Positions 1 to 7,840 of a stretch of 11,232 bases of DNA are shown piece after piece. Source of the DNA: Goniomonas avonlea. Its lineage: Eukaryota > Cryptophyceae > Goniomonadida > Goniomonadaceae. The position numbers and the translations under genes were made by a program. Under the pieces are notes generated by a model, which saw nothing but the letters and a program-made list of their open reading frames with translations, did no database searches and was not told the origin of the DNA. Location of the stretch: positions 1 through 11,232 of the forward strand of contig QUTJ01031382.1 in assembly GCA_003573635.1 (NCBI GenBank). The letters are read 5' to 3'. Each line of letters opens with the position of its first letter. Position 1 is the stretch's first letter.

Positions 1-2506
1 CGAGGAAGGCGGAGGAAGGGGAGCGAGCGAGGAGGAGCGAGGGAGGTGGTGGCAGGACGCAGCGCTCCTGTCTCATTGCTTACCCGGAGTTCGAACCGAT
101 TTAGCATCCTCAAGGCCGCTTCGGCAGCTCGGATATCGTAGAACTCGACGAACTTGTGGTGTCGCTTGTGCGGAGTCTCGCGGACCTGGCAGTGGCTGTC
201 ACTGTGCGGATCTTCTCTCTCTCTCTCACACACACACTCTCCTCATTGTGATCGCCTGTCAGTGGCTGTCACTGTGCGGATTCTCTCTCTCACTCTCACT
301 CTCTCTCCCCCTCCCCCCCTCCTTGTTATCGCTCCCTTCCCTCTCCCTCTCGCAGACCTGTCGTGGCTGTCATTGTGTGGACCCCCCCCCCCTCTCCCTC
401 CCCCTCCCTCTCGTTACCTCACCCTCTCTGCCTCCCTCGCGTTCTCTCTGTCTCTGTGTCCGCCTCTCCCCTCTCCCTCTCACGAAATTGAATTCACAGT
501 GGAGCTCCTACCTCCTTGACCTCGCCAACCTTGGAGAACAGCGCCCTAACTTCCTCGGTTGTTGTGTGGGCGTCGAGGTTGAACACGACAAGGGTCCCGT
601 GGCAGAGATCTCGGTCGGATTCGCTCAGCTGGTCTTTTAGATTGCGAGGCAGGCAGGGGTGCACTTCGAGATGGCGCCCATGAACCATGCAAGACTGCGG
701 GCGCGCTGGGTGTGAGGTCCATCGTGTACGAGGCAACGCTCGGGATCTCAGGACTTTCTGAGGAGAATGGAGGACGCACTCAGGGAATCTCAGGATATCT
801 CAGGAGATATCAAAACCTTCTGGGCATGGAAGAAACAGTGAGGGAAAGAACACAACTCCTCAGACCGCTCATGCTGACAGAGGTGGAGAGGGAGAGGGCG
901 GCAATCAGAGAGGGAGAGGGCGACAATCAGCGCCTGTACCATCGAACGGGTCAAGGTGCGTCAGAGAGGTGCGACAAGGTGCCGAAACGGCAGTCTGAAT
1001 TCAGAGGGGGGAGAGAGGAGATGCACACCTGCAACTGAGTAAGAGCAGCTTGTGCGTGCCGGATATCGTTGAAAATTACAATCACAAAACCGCGCCCCTT
1101 GAACTGCGCGTACATGCTGCGCAGCGGACCAAAAAACTGCGGTTGGGGAGGGTGAAAATCGCACACGAGGCGGAAGGACGGTCTCGGACAACTTACCTCA
1201 AAGAGCGCACAGAGCTCTTCGTCTTCCACATCTCGACCGACGTTGCGAACGAGCAAGATTCTGGCCGAGTGGCTGTGGATTGGAGGATCGCTCCACCCCG
1301 CATCCAACGTTGGCCACGGTGCTTGCTGCTGGTGCGGGAGTGTTTGCGGGCGGGCGCAGGAGAGTCATAAGTCAAGGAAATCTCAGCACCTGTTCGAGAT
1401 GCGTTCGTACCTGTGGCTGCGCGGGGGGATTGGGGGTTCGAGTCTCATCCTCCAGCTCCATCCCTGCAAAGGGTTGTTCATTCATGCGCATTCGGGATTG
1501 GGGGTCGCACCTCCGAGAGAGGAAAACATGTCCTCAAACTGCTGCGGGTCTGTGGAGGAGTTAAAACGCTCATTCAAGGCACATGGATGGCTCGCCTGGG
1601 GGGATGATGTCGTCGTCATCGTCGAGGAGCTGTTCGGCGCTCTGCTCGAAACCGACGCGCACTTCCCGAGCCTCCGCACCTTCCCAGGGCCGGGCTTCAG
1701 ACGAGTAAGCTCCATAACCTATAGTGACAGGACAAAACACTCACAGAAATATTCCCCTGGGGCACTTGTACCGAGAACGGCTACGGGGCGGTTAGAGGCG
1801 CGAAAACGTGCGAGGAGAAACGCACTGGGAGTCCCGGGCGAAGACGAGTACCATCCATTGAGGAGGCTTTCTTCACGAAAAATTGGGCTTTGACTGGACA
1901 CACGATTTAGCCTTAAACCACGATTGTGCGAGTGGCGCACCCAAACAACGCCGTCATGTGATTCTGCGGCGGAGTGCCAGAGTACGGATTCTGTGGCGCG
2001 CCAAAAATTGGCATGCCGGGCGGCGGGGGCGTCGGTGCTTGTGTGGGGATCATTTGCGGGCTCATCTTTGGCGGGGATGAGGAAGCATCCGAAGGACGCC
2101 GCTCGATCTCTGCCGGGGCGCGGTTAATTCTCAAGCCAAGGCAAAACCGGTGGTGACGCACGACCGTAGTGCCCATGAGGCGCCGTCTGCATCAAAGTAA
2201 GTCATGTAAACTTCAAACATTTCACGGGGTGCACCTCGGGCACAATAGGGTCTGAACCAGTGTCAAGTCCGCTGATGCCGACGGGCATTGAAGCCTGATT
2301 CTGCACAGGGAGGAAAGAGGGTGAACAGTCAATCACAACCAGCACTGCGGATGCACGAACCATCATTCTCCAATGGAATCCCAAGAAAGCTTCCCGGTGT
2401 CTTCGGTCTCGTTGGGGAGTGTTGCAGCTGTGGCCCTTGGAACTTGAGCCCACCGCTCCCCAAGCTTGCCAACCTGAAAAGTTGTTCTCGGAGTATTCAC
2501 TCCCAT
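1..2506 (-). CDS. Mei2-like RNA-binding protein (RRM1 and RRM2 present), 3' part cut off by window edge
   Basis: Multi-exon gene. Exons on the minus strand: 2300-2235, 2186-2162, 2109-1941, 1893-1826, 1780-1745, 1694-1596, 1549-1511, 1463-1411, 1328-1197, 1136-1029, 694-512, 185-84; joined in phase they give 360 aa, and a donor follows at 83. A first exon 2506-2474 (MGVNTPRTTFQ) is plausible but uncertain. The N-terminal half is Pro/Ser-rich and disordered, then an acidic run (LLDDDDDIIPP) and FEDMFSSLGGMELEDE, which resembles the F-S-GG-ELE motif ahead of the RRMs in plant Mei2-like proteins. RRM1 runs across exons 1328-1197 and 1136-1029, with RNP2 ILLVRNV and RNP1 KGRGFVIVIF. RRM2 runs across exons 694-512 and 185-84, with GTLVVFNLD, RETPHKRHHKF and FVEFYDIRAAEAAL, close to the Mei2 family signature. 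The diagnostic RRM3 would lie left of the window. Mei2 proteins bind RNA and control meiosis or differentiation; that role here is inferred from family. Confidence 0.88.
178..381. repeat. Three direct copies of a splice-acceptor-containing block
   Basis: Copies at 178-210, 251-280 and 350-381 share the core GTGGCTGTCAYTGTGYGGA (plus strand), with cores 70 and 101 bp apart and CT-rich spacers between. The first copy spans the real acceptor of the RRM2 exon and the first bases of that exon. On the minus strand every copy keeps the acceptor AG. Confidence 0.8.
186..511 (-). other. Long repeat-rich intron of the Mei2-like gene
   Basis: Intron between the two RRM2 exons (326 nt, donor GTAGGA after codon GAG, acceptor CCAG at 186). 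On the plus strand it is CT/CA microsatellite and C-runs, with three copies of a roughly 32-bp block at its 3' end (listed separately). Both flanking exons are phase 0, and joining them gives GEVKE-VRETPHKRHHKF, the expected continuous RRM2. Confidence 0.85.
794..811. repeat. Perfect inverted repeat, 8-bp arms
   Basis: GATATCTC, a 2-base spacer AG, then GAGATATC. It could fold into a small stem in the Mei2-like pre-mRNA. Such a short hairpin can arise by chance. Confidence 0.6.
886..929. repeat. 22-bp tandem duplication within an intron
   Basis: 886-907 and 908-929 are adjacent copies of GAGAGGGAGAGGGCGRCAAT followed by CA, with one mismatch between them. Confidence 0.85.
1550..1595 (-). other. 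Probable GC-AG intron in the Mei2-like gene
   Basis: The frame encoding LLDDDDDIIPP stops soon after, and the next conserved block FEDMFSSLGG is in another frame. A 46-nt intron with donor CAG/GCGAGC, a TTTTAAC branch-like site and acceptor CCACAG joins them in phase (phase 1) to read IIPPDPQQFEDMF. The only nearby GT donor (GTGCCT) does not keep frame with any available acceptor. Confidence 0.65.
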
Positions 2507-2555
2507 TGAATAGGCACGTGTTTTTCCGACACCGAACCAAAACCCACGCCGACCC
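2507..2555. promoter_or_regulatory. Divergent promoter gap with a CACGTG palindrome
   Basis: The gap between the tentative Mei2-like start (2506) and the gluconokinase first ATG (2556) is only 49 bp. CACGTG, a bHLH/bZIP-type box, lies at 2515-2520. No TATA box is evident. If either true start lies further in, the gap grows to 100-300 bp. Confidence 0.4.
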
Positions 2556-3158
2556 ATGGAATCTTGGGGGAATCTCGATCAACCTCGCCTGTTGCCCTTC
2601 ATCATAGGCTTCATGAGCCCGCCAGAGGAGTCTTGGGCAACAGGCACGCATGTGATTCTGATGGGTGTTTGTGGTGCTGGAAAGACGGCTGTCGGAAAGG
2701 CTTTGGCCAAGCGCGTGGGAAGATTGTTTTTGGACGCAGATGATTTCCACCCAGAATGTAACGTGAACAAAATGAACCGCGGCGAGCCTCTCACGGACGA
2801 AGATCGCGCGAGCTGGCTTCAAAAAATCGCTGCTGAATTAGAGAGACACCAAAAATATTCGACATATGTGGTGCTTGCATGCTCTGCATTGAAGCAGAAG
2901 TACCGAACTCAGCTGGCTCAACGTTCGGACATCAGCTGGGTTCACCTTAAAGGATCTCCAGAACTTATTTCCCAGCGTCTGAGAGATCGGGCTGGCCACT
3001 TCATGAACCCTGACCTTCTCGATAGCCAGTTTCACACGCTAGAAGAGCCAGTGGACGCTCTTGCTTGTGATATATCTGACTCCGTTGAGCATGTTGTGGA
3101 GACCATTTACCGGTTTTTCGCACGAGAACAATACACTGGAGCAACGCGTCAAGACTGA
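2556..3158 (+). CDS. Gluconokinase (GntK/IDNK family)
   Basis: Phosphorylates D-gluconate with ATP to 6-phosphogluconate, feeding the pentose phosphate pathway; expected to be cytosolic. A single open frame of 200 aa holds all family marks: Walker A GVCGAGKT (residues 37-44, variant of the usual GVSGSGKS), DADDFHP (60-66), NKMNRGEPLTDEDRASWLQ (71-89, substrate region), CSALKQKYR (109-117) and HLKGSPELISQRL (130-142), followed by RAGHFMNPDLLDSQF (lid). The first ATG is at 2556; Met20 at 2613 gives MSPPEESWATGTHVILMG, closer to the usual family length (about 175-190 aa), so either may be used. No introns, unlike all its neighbours. Head to head with the Mei2-like gene, tail to tail with the EI24 gene. 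Confidence 0.95.
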   Translation: MESWGNLDQPRLLPFIIGFMSPPEESWATGTHVILMGVCGAGKTAVGKALAKRVGRLFLDADDFHPECNVNKMNRGEPLTDEDRASWLQKIAAELERHQKYSTYVVLACSALKQKYRTQLAQRSDISWVHLKGSPELISQRLRDRAGHFMNPDLLDSQFHTLEEPVDALACDISDSVEHVVETIYRFFAREQYTGATRQD

Positions 3159-3299
3159 CTAGGGCGACCGTGCAATCGTGGCACAAAGGGTCAAAAAATC
3201 AGTGCAGAGCTGGTTCATCATAGACGAGTCTGCAATACATTCTTGTGAATTTCAGATGGTTCGCCAAGTTCGGCTCCTGTACATTTTGAGAACTACAAT
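3159..3299. other. Convergent intergenic gap, gluconokinase / EI24
   Basis: 141 bp between the two stop codons. It must hold both 3' UTRs. I see no AATAAA on either strand, so polyadenylation signals here are either variant or lie within the facing gene. Confidence 0.6.
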
Positions 3300-4889
3300 C
3301 TATCTTTCCTTGCGCCGCTTCCCTGGTAGCACTATTGTGACCATAGCGTCCACTACTGCAGTAGGCAGAGCGAAGATCGGCAACCTGCGAAAAGTCGGTC
3401 AAGCGCGAAAGGGACAGGGGAGAAGCACACACGGTGTCATCGCACCACAGAGCAGAGAGCACAAGTGAACGCAGCGTACCGATATGAGTCTCGCTGTGGC
3501 CGTGCGGTGGCAGCAAGCACCAAAAGCTGCACACACAAGTAAGAAAATAAGCGGTGGGTCGCAGCGAAACAGATGAGATTGTCGGACACGATACACACAC
3601 ACAGGCTAGCCACGGACAGACGCAGAGAGACAGACACAAATCGTATCTTGCTGAGCGGCATCACTGATGACACCCAGACGACCGGTGGAACCGCTCTTAC
3701 CAAGGGAAACAACATCGCGTAGGCTGCATCACTGACGAACACAGGCAACATCATACTGGCAACGGCAACCGGAGTTCCTGCAAATGGCTGTAAGGCACAC
3801 TGCACCAGTTGTCGGAGTGGTAACCGGGATGTCAAAATTCAGAAATACCGATACACCGCGGACAAAAACCCAATAGGACCAACCACTGATAATCCTGACA
3901 ACAAGCGCGTACCAAAACCAGCGAAATATGCCCAGTGGGCCTCGAAATGAGAAATCCGAGGGCGCATTCTCCGGCCCTCGTTCACCCAGATGTAGCTGCA
4001 TCGAGGTCAGATCGGATTCGCAACGATGGGATTTCGCAACCGCAGGCAAGCGCAGACTAACATCCAACATGACGACAGTGAGAGATACTTCAATGTCAAA
4101 GGGCAGGGTTCGTACTCGAAAGCGTAGAACGAGTAGATCCATGCAAAAGCCAAACAGCAACCAAACTGGCCAAGATACTGTCCAGGCCATCCGGGAATCA
4201 GCCAGGGAACAAGACTGCAGAGATCTCAGGTCCACAATCGCAAAGGGCCAGGGTGCACTCACCAGGTCCAGAGGTGTGCCATCACAGTCAGACAGAGCGC
4301 GATCAAAAGTCTGTAGAACTCGTCGCCCACTCCAGACACGCCTCTGATGATGGGGTTAGGGAACGCGCCGAGGGGCAGTGGGCGTACTTGCTCAGCGCGG
4401 CCCACACGTTGGCTTCGGATTCGGGGGGGCGCCGACAAGCAATGACACACGCATACGTGGCGATGTCCTGGTGCCAAACCATCCCAAGGACGAAGCTCAA
4501 TGCATAAAGTGGGTAGAGCCACAAAATCTGAGGCGACCCAGTTCAGCCGCGGGATGCATTCACTTGATTGAACGCACGTAATAGCAAACAAAACGAAACA
4601 CCGTCGCCCCAAACTGCACCACACGCATGCTCTGGACGCTCTCGGACATCTGCAGGTAGTCTTGCAAGAAAGGGACCAGGACATAGTTGACAAGAACTAC
4701 GCTTCCCAAAAAAATGACTCCATTTAGCAAAAAACAGGCTGCAATTCGCCGACGGAGCTTGCTGGACTTGATCAAAAATCTGCGTCAAAAGTCGGGAAAC
4801 GCAAGAGAGCACAAACAGCACCTGAAGAGCCGGTGCAACGCAAGACTGTCAAGAAAACCTCGAAAAAACCTCCACACCAGCTGAAACAT
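3300..4889 (-). CDS. EI24: EI24 family ER membrane protein
   Basis: Nine exons: 4889-4822, 4779-4578, 4527-4388, 4343-4263, 4214-4089, 3995-3913, 3777-3701, 3526-3480, 3384-3300. They total 909 nt (302 aa plus TAG) with phase kept at all eight junctions; introns are 42, 50, 44, 48, 93, 135, 174 and 95 nt, all GT-AG. Family marks: FFRGFLDSLALHRLF near the N-terminus (compare the ARGIKDSI block of human EI24), LNGVIFLGSVVLVNYV (first membrane segment, about residues 34-56), LYPLYALSFVLGMVWHQDIA (94-113, the family's QDIA motif), LVPWLIPGWPGQYLGQ then YSFYAFEYE, EAHWAYFAGFGTP, and YAMLFPL with LPIF near the C-terminus. Human EI24 is about 340 aa. EI24 is a multipass ER protein linked to autophagy and, in animals, p53-induced cell death; only the ER/autophagy role is likely to apply to a protist. 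The ATG is in good context (CCACCAATG). Confidence 0.93.
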
Positions 4890-5217
4890 TGGTGGACTAC
4901 AAAAAAACAGCAGAGCTTTTGCGGCCCTAGATTTGCCCGCGGTCCAAAGGACTGTTCCAACTGTGAAACTTGTCCGTGTCCAAGGACCTTTTGGCCTGAC
5001 GGCGCCGTTTTCAGTAGTAGATCGAACTGTCTATCTTCTTTTTCATTAATGGCAACGATTATTTATAACTGACAATCATTTACAAACGTTTGACGAGGGA
5101 CGCGTGACTTGATTTGGGCTTTTGAAATATCCAGCCTTATCTGGGGCCGAGAACGAGTCTTCAACGAGAACGATCTCTTCGCCGTCGGCGTCGGCTGCTT
5201 GAGCAAGTGCCAGGACC
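4890..5217. promoter_or_regulatory. Divergent intergenic region, EI24 / membrane protein
   Basis: 328 bp between two start codons. The part near 5035-5095 is AT-rich against a GC-rich background and includes ATTATTTATAAC around 5058-5069, a TATA-like stretch that could serve either gene. On the minus strand a pyrimidine tract ending TTTTTTTGTAG lies just before the EI24 ATG and could be the end of a 5' UTR intron. No coding frame here is convincing. Confidence 0.5.
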
Positions 5218-6953
5218 ATGGGCTTCAAATCGCGAGTTCCCCACAGCGACCCAGGCGAGACGCCGATCAAACCCACTGCATCTGCGAGCGAGACCTCCAT
5301 GTCTGTGTGGCAGACCTTTCTCTCGAAGAACGTGCTCGCAAGGCTTTTCTTGCGGCGCAAGTTCGTTCTCCACCGCTGGGTCGGTTTGGTCTTCTTGATC
5401 CTCTGGACCGCACAATTCATTGAATATCATCGCGTTGGAGGGGCTGCGTACATGCGCGACTGTCCCTTGACGTGGTTCACCCCTCTTCTGGGCGTGATGC
5501 AAAGTGTCGTTGCTGTCTGCACTTTCACCTTCCTCCCAAAACAGTACGTCACACAACTCCTTTGCGTCCCCTTGACACGTGAGCAGCCAAACTGATCCTG
5601 GCTACTACGGAGACAAAAGTACATTATCCTACAATTTTATTTTTGAAAACATCTTTTTCGCTGCCCTGCTCCTGTTCCAGGCCGTCTACATGCACGACGT
5701 GACCCGATCATACGTCATGCCCGCTGGCTCAGCCATCGGTCTCATCATTGAGGTCACCTGGGCCTACCTTCCGTATGCTGTGATCCGCCCATTCTTTCCC
5801 AAGACGAGGTTCCGGGATTCGCTGAACAACAAGGACAAGAACAAGACCGACAAGAACCGCACATTTTTCTACATCAGCACTTGGGTGCGCATATTGTTTT
5901 GTGTTTCCCCTCGTATATCGATGCATTCGAATATCATTGTCCCGGAGCTGTTATTTATTGGCTTGGGGGCAGGTTACGAAGATCTTTTACATCTGGGCCA
6001 AGTTCTTCATTGGTTACTATCTGAACTACACCCGGTTCATGGGCCGCACCACCGAGGAGCAGCGGATCGAGAGTGAGTTCTTCACATTTACGCCAGTTGG
6101 TCATCTTACTCACGCCTCTGGCAGTCTTCAGGATGTTGATCTTTGCGTCATTTGCCACAACGATCTCCATGTTCCTCCATACCCTCAAGTTCAAGAAGTA
6201 CATGGGGCCCGTGCTCTCGTTCAACATTTACGTGGCTTCGTACATGGCGGTGAGTAGCCGCTGTGCTGTGTCAAAGTCCACCCTGCCGTCTTGCGCTGGG
6301 GCGATGTCTCCCGAGGTCTCGACTTTCAATTGGAGAGGACAGACTTCGTCAGACACAGGGCTCCAGATCAAGATCCCACTCAGCACGAACGTTCTTCCGT
6401 CCTTTTCTCTCCACTCAGCGTCAGCGGCTCACCGAGAGCAGCCGCACCCTCACACTCCTTTCCTTGTCGTTCACAGCCTCTCATTGTGGCTGTAGCAGTC
6501 GTTCAGGGCGTCTCACGAAGGATACACGGCGATCTCGCTGCCCAGTGGACACAGAACGAACTGGCAGGGCTTGTTCATCCTCCTTGCCTGAGAAAGCGAG
6601 GGGAGATGTCCACCACTCGTTGACCTACATCCCACAGACTACCGACCTGGTACTAGAGAGCGAGAGAGACACTCACGCACGCACGCACGCACGCACATGC
6701 ACACACGCACAAACACACAGCAGCGTTAACGCACAATTTGCAGACTTTCTACTCCTGGATCGCCCTCTACAGCTCAGGCATCTTCACCTCCTCCCCCGAT
6801 TTGGTCGTCGGGACCCTTCTCGGCCTGGCCATCAACGTGGGCCCCCTCCCCAAAGCCGTTGAGGACATTTATCAGCTAGTGTTCGCAGTGGCTTGCTTCG
6901 CTGCCCGCCAGCGAGGGCAGGATCTCTTCCAGCTTGTGGCCAGTCTGGTCTAG
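5218..6953 (+). CDS. Conserved-looking multipass membrane protein, function unknown
   Basis: Five exons: 5218-5543, 5587-5884, 5973-6072, 6125-6249, 6744-6953, giving 352 aa in phase; introns 43, 88, 52 and 494 nt, all GT-AG. The ATG has good context (GGACCATGG) and an in-frame TGA lies just upstream. After a soluble N-terminus of about 50 residues I count 7-8 hydrophobic segments: about 53-70, 84-107, 121-144, 155-178, 207-226, 243-262, 267-292 and 301-315. A basic loop, RDSLNNKDKNKTDKNR (185-200), separates segments 4 and 5. Also distinctive are TDPGYYGDKSTLSYNF, IFYIWAKFFIGYYLNYTRF and MFLHTLKFKKYMGP. I do not recognise the family and assign no function. The last 20 or so residues (ARQRGQDLFQLVASLV) may be intron read-through; see the candidate terminal exons at 7108-7471. 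Confidence 0.82.
6250..6743 (+). other. Long repeat-bearing intron 4 of the membrane protein gene
   Basis: A 494-nt intron (donor GTGAGT, acceptor TTTGCAG), phase 0 both sides. Near its 3' end, 6674-6720 is an ACGC/CA microsatellite. Nothing else recognisable is inside it. Confidence 0.8.
6674..6720. repeat. ACGC/CA microsatellite
   Basis: About five ACGC units in a row followed by interrupted CA repeats, inside an intron and just upstream of its acceptor. Confidence 0.85.
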
Positions 6954-7113
6954 CTGGAATAAATCAGAACCCGCCGTTACTTGCTGAGCCCGAGTCGCGC
7001 TCTCTTCAAGCATGTGGCCCGTTTGATGTCGCCGGATTTTTTTTGTGTTATCCGCAATTACTTATCTGCCGTTACTTGTCGGGCTCTCTTCCAAGTTGTG
7101 GTGCCAGTTTCAT
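6922..7113. repeat. Three degenerate copies of a CTCTTCCAAGYTGTGGYCAG-like block
   Basis: Copies near 6922-6950, 6998-7026 and 7083-7113, spaced about 76 and 85 bp, each of form CTCTTC-AAG-TGTGG-C-GTTTG. A companion motif, GCCGTTACTTG, precedes the second and third copies (near 6973 and 7069). The third copy contains a good in-phase acceptor (GTGCCAG at 7107); the first keeps its AG and the second has lost it. Confidence 0.6.
6958..6963 (+). terminator. Possible polyadenylation signal AATAAA
   Basis: AATAAA begins four bases after the TAG stop of the 352-aa membrane protein model. It would suit that shorter form; if the gene continues to 7471 it lies in an intron and may be chance. Confidence 0.35.
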
Positions 7114-7471
7114 GAGTACGCATGCCTGTGCTGCTGTGCCAAAAAAAAGGGACAGTACTACGATGCAATGCGCCCTTGGAAAGAAGGTGACTCCGAGCTC
7201 CAAGATATGCTCGTTCCACTATGGGATCTACAAGAAACCCAAGGAGAAAGGAAGCCACCGTCTGCAAAATTGAGGCCAGAACCTGCAGTGATTCCAGTGA
7301 ACCGTGGACGGGCTGCTGCTGTTGCAGCTCCAAGCAAGGCTTGTAAGTTTTCTGCTGACAATGCCGATCAGCGATCGATCGCTGATACGCTCCCAGTTGG
7401 GGTTTTCTCCTCTACTGCTCCTAGGCAGATCTTCGGGTCTACGTGGCTGCTCTGCAGTTTTTAGGCGCTAA
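7108..7471 (+). CDS. Candidate alternative terminal exons of the membrane protein gene
   Basis: Exon 7108-7342 opens with FHEYACLCCCAKKKGQYYDA and runs to a strong donor (GTAAGT at 7343). An intron with a GCTGAC branch site and a pyrimidine-rich end leads to acceptor CTAG at 7424, and exon 7425-7471 ends in TAA; phases agree. It can be joined in phase 0 to the upstream gene from a GT at 6879 or 6888, replacing the last 20 or so residues. The Cys-rich stretch followed by KKK right after the last membrane segment is what a palmitoylated cytosolic tail looks like, and the rest (KPPSAKLRPEP, NRGRAAAV) is a plausible disordered tail. The upstream donor is weak, so the join is uncertain. A separate small gene is the alternative. 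Confidence 0.45.
7367..7386. repeat. Perfect 20-bp palindrome
   Basis: ATCAGCGATC followed directly by its own reverse complement GATCGCTGAT. It lies in the candidate last intron of the membrane protein gene. Overlapping GATC/CGATCG sites account for its core. Confidence 0.8.
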
Positions 7472-7527
7472 AATACTCTAGCGTGTGTGTGTGTGCGCGT
7501 GTGTATGTGCAGTTTCCTAGGTGCTTG

Positions 7528-7531
<4 letters not shown>

Positions 7532-7584
<53 letters not shown>
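7532..7584. repeat. (CT)n microsatellite, about 26 units
   Basis: Uninterrupted CT dinucleotides over 53 bp, in the convergent intergenic region. Confidence 0.97.
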
Positions 7585-7587
<3 letters not shown>

Positions 7588-7731
7588 CCCTTCTCTCTCA
7601 TCGGCGATCGTGGAGATGGCAACGGAATCGGCGCGTTTGCCGCAGTGGCCTTGTGCCACAGTCTCGCCGAAACCAAACCCTCGGCGGAACCAAACCCTAA
7701 AAGCTGCGAGGATTTCGTTCGCTGTACTCTA

Positions 7732-7737
7732 TTTATT
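7732..7737 (-). terminator. Polyadenylation signal AATAAA for the P450 gene
   Basis: AATAAA on the minus strand (TTTATT on plus), about 105 nt downstream of the P450 TAA stop, a normal 3' UTR distance. Confidence 0.55.
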
Positions 7738-7840
7738 GACGTTAGCAAACGTGCTGCACCAATCTCAGCACGCCGTGTCAATACGGTCAAAGGTGCTCTC
7801 ATAGCTCTGACACCGTGTTCGACCAGACCGTCTGTCCCTT

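Larger units (their letters stand above)
695..1028 (-). other. Long intron between RRM1 and RRM2 of the Mei2-like gene
   Basis: A 334-nt intron (donor GTGTGC after TTGCAG, acceptor CCCGCAG at 695), phase 0 on both sides. It holds a 22-bp tandem duplication at 886-929, three ATCTCAGGA motifs near 745, 786 and 797, and a short hairpin at 794-811. No coding frame inside it resembles a protein. Confidence 0.8.
7472..7840. other. Convergent intergenic region with microsatellites
   Basis: Between the membrane protein gene and the P450 stop. It contains a GT-rich tract (about 7482-7510), the (CT)n run and the P450 3' UTR with its polyadenylation signal. CCAAACCCT occurs twice (7674 and 7690), the second as AAACCCTAA, which resembles a plant telo-box; a single copy is weak evidence. 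Frames across this stretch are driven by the CT repeat and show no known domain. Confidence 0.6.

Noticed and set aside
154-640. Ser/Leu/Pro-rich plus-strand frames
   Set aside because: Translations of CT-rich intron microsatellite, antisense to the RRM2 exons.
1243-1893. 216-aa open frame on the plus strand
   Set aside because: Antisense to spliced Mei2-like exons, with no domain resemblance.
2202-2822. 206-aa open frame on the minus strand
   Set aside because: Its upstream half is antisense to the gluconokinase. Only a short part near 2300-2235 belongs to a real Mei2-like exon, reached by splicing.
2556-3158. Bacterial contamination or recent transfer of the intronless gluconokinase
   Set aside because: It lies between spliced eukaryotic genes with no ribosome-binding site, and gluconokinases are common in eukaryotes. 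Lack of introns alone is not enough; a tree would be needed to test older transfer.
3729-4262. 177-aa hydrophobic frame on the minus strand
   Set aside because: Runs through EI24 exons and introns in mixed frames; the spliced model explains the same DNA with conserved motifs.
7691-7699. Interstitial telomere repeat (AAACCCTAA)
   Set aside because: A single heptamer only; the nearby CCAAACCCT copy does not continue the telomeric pattern.
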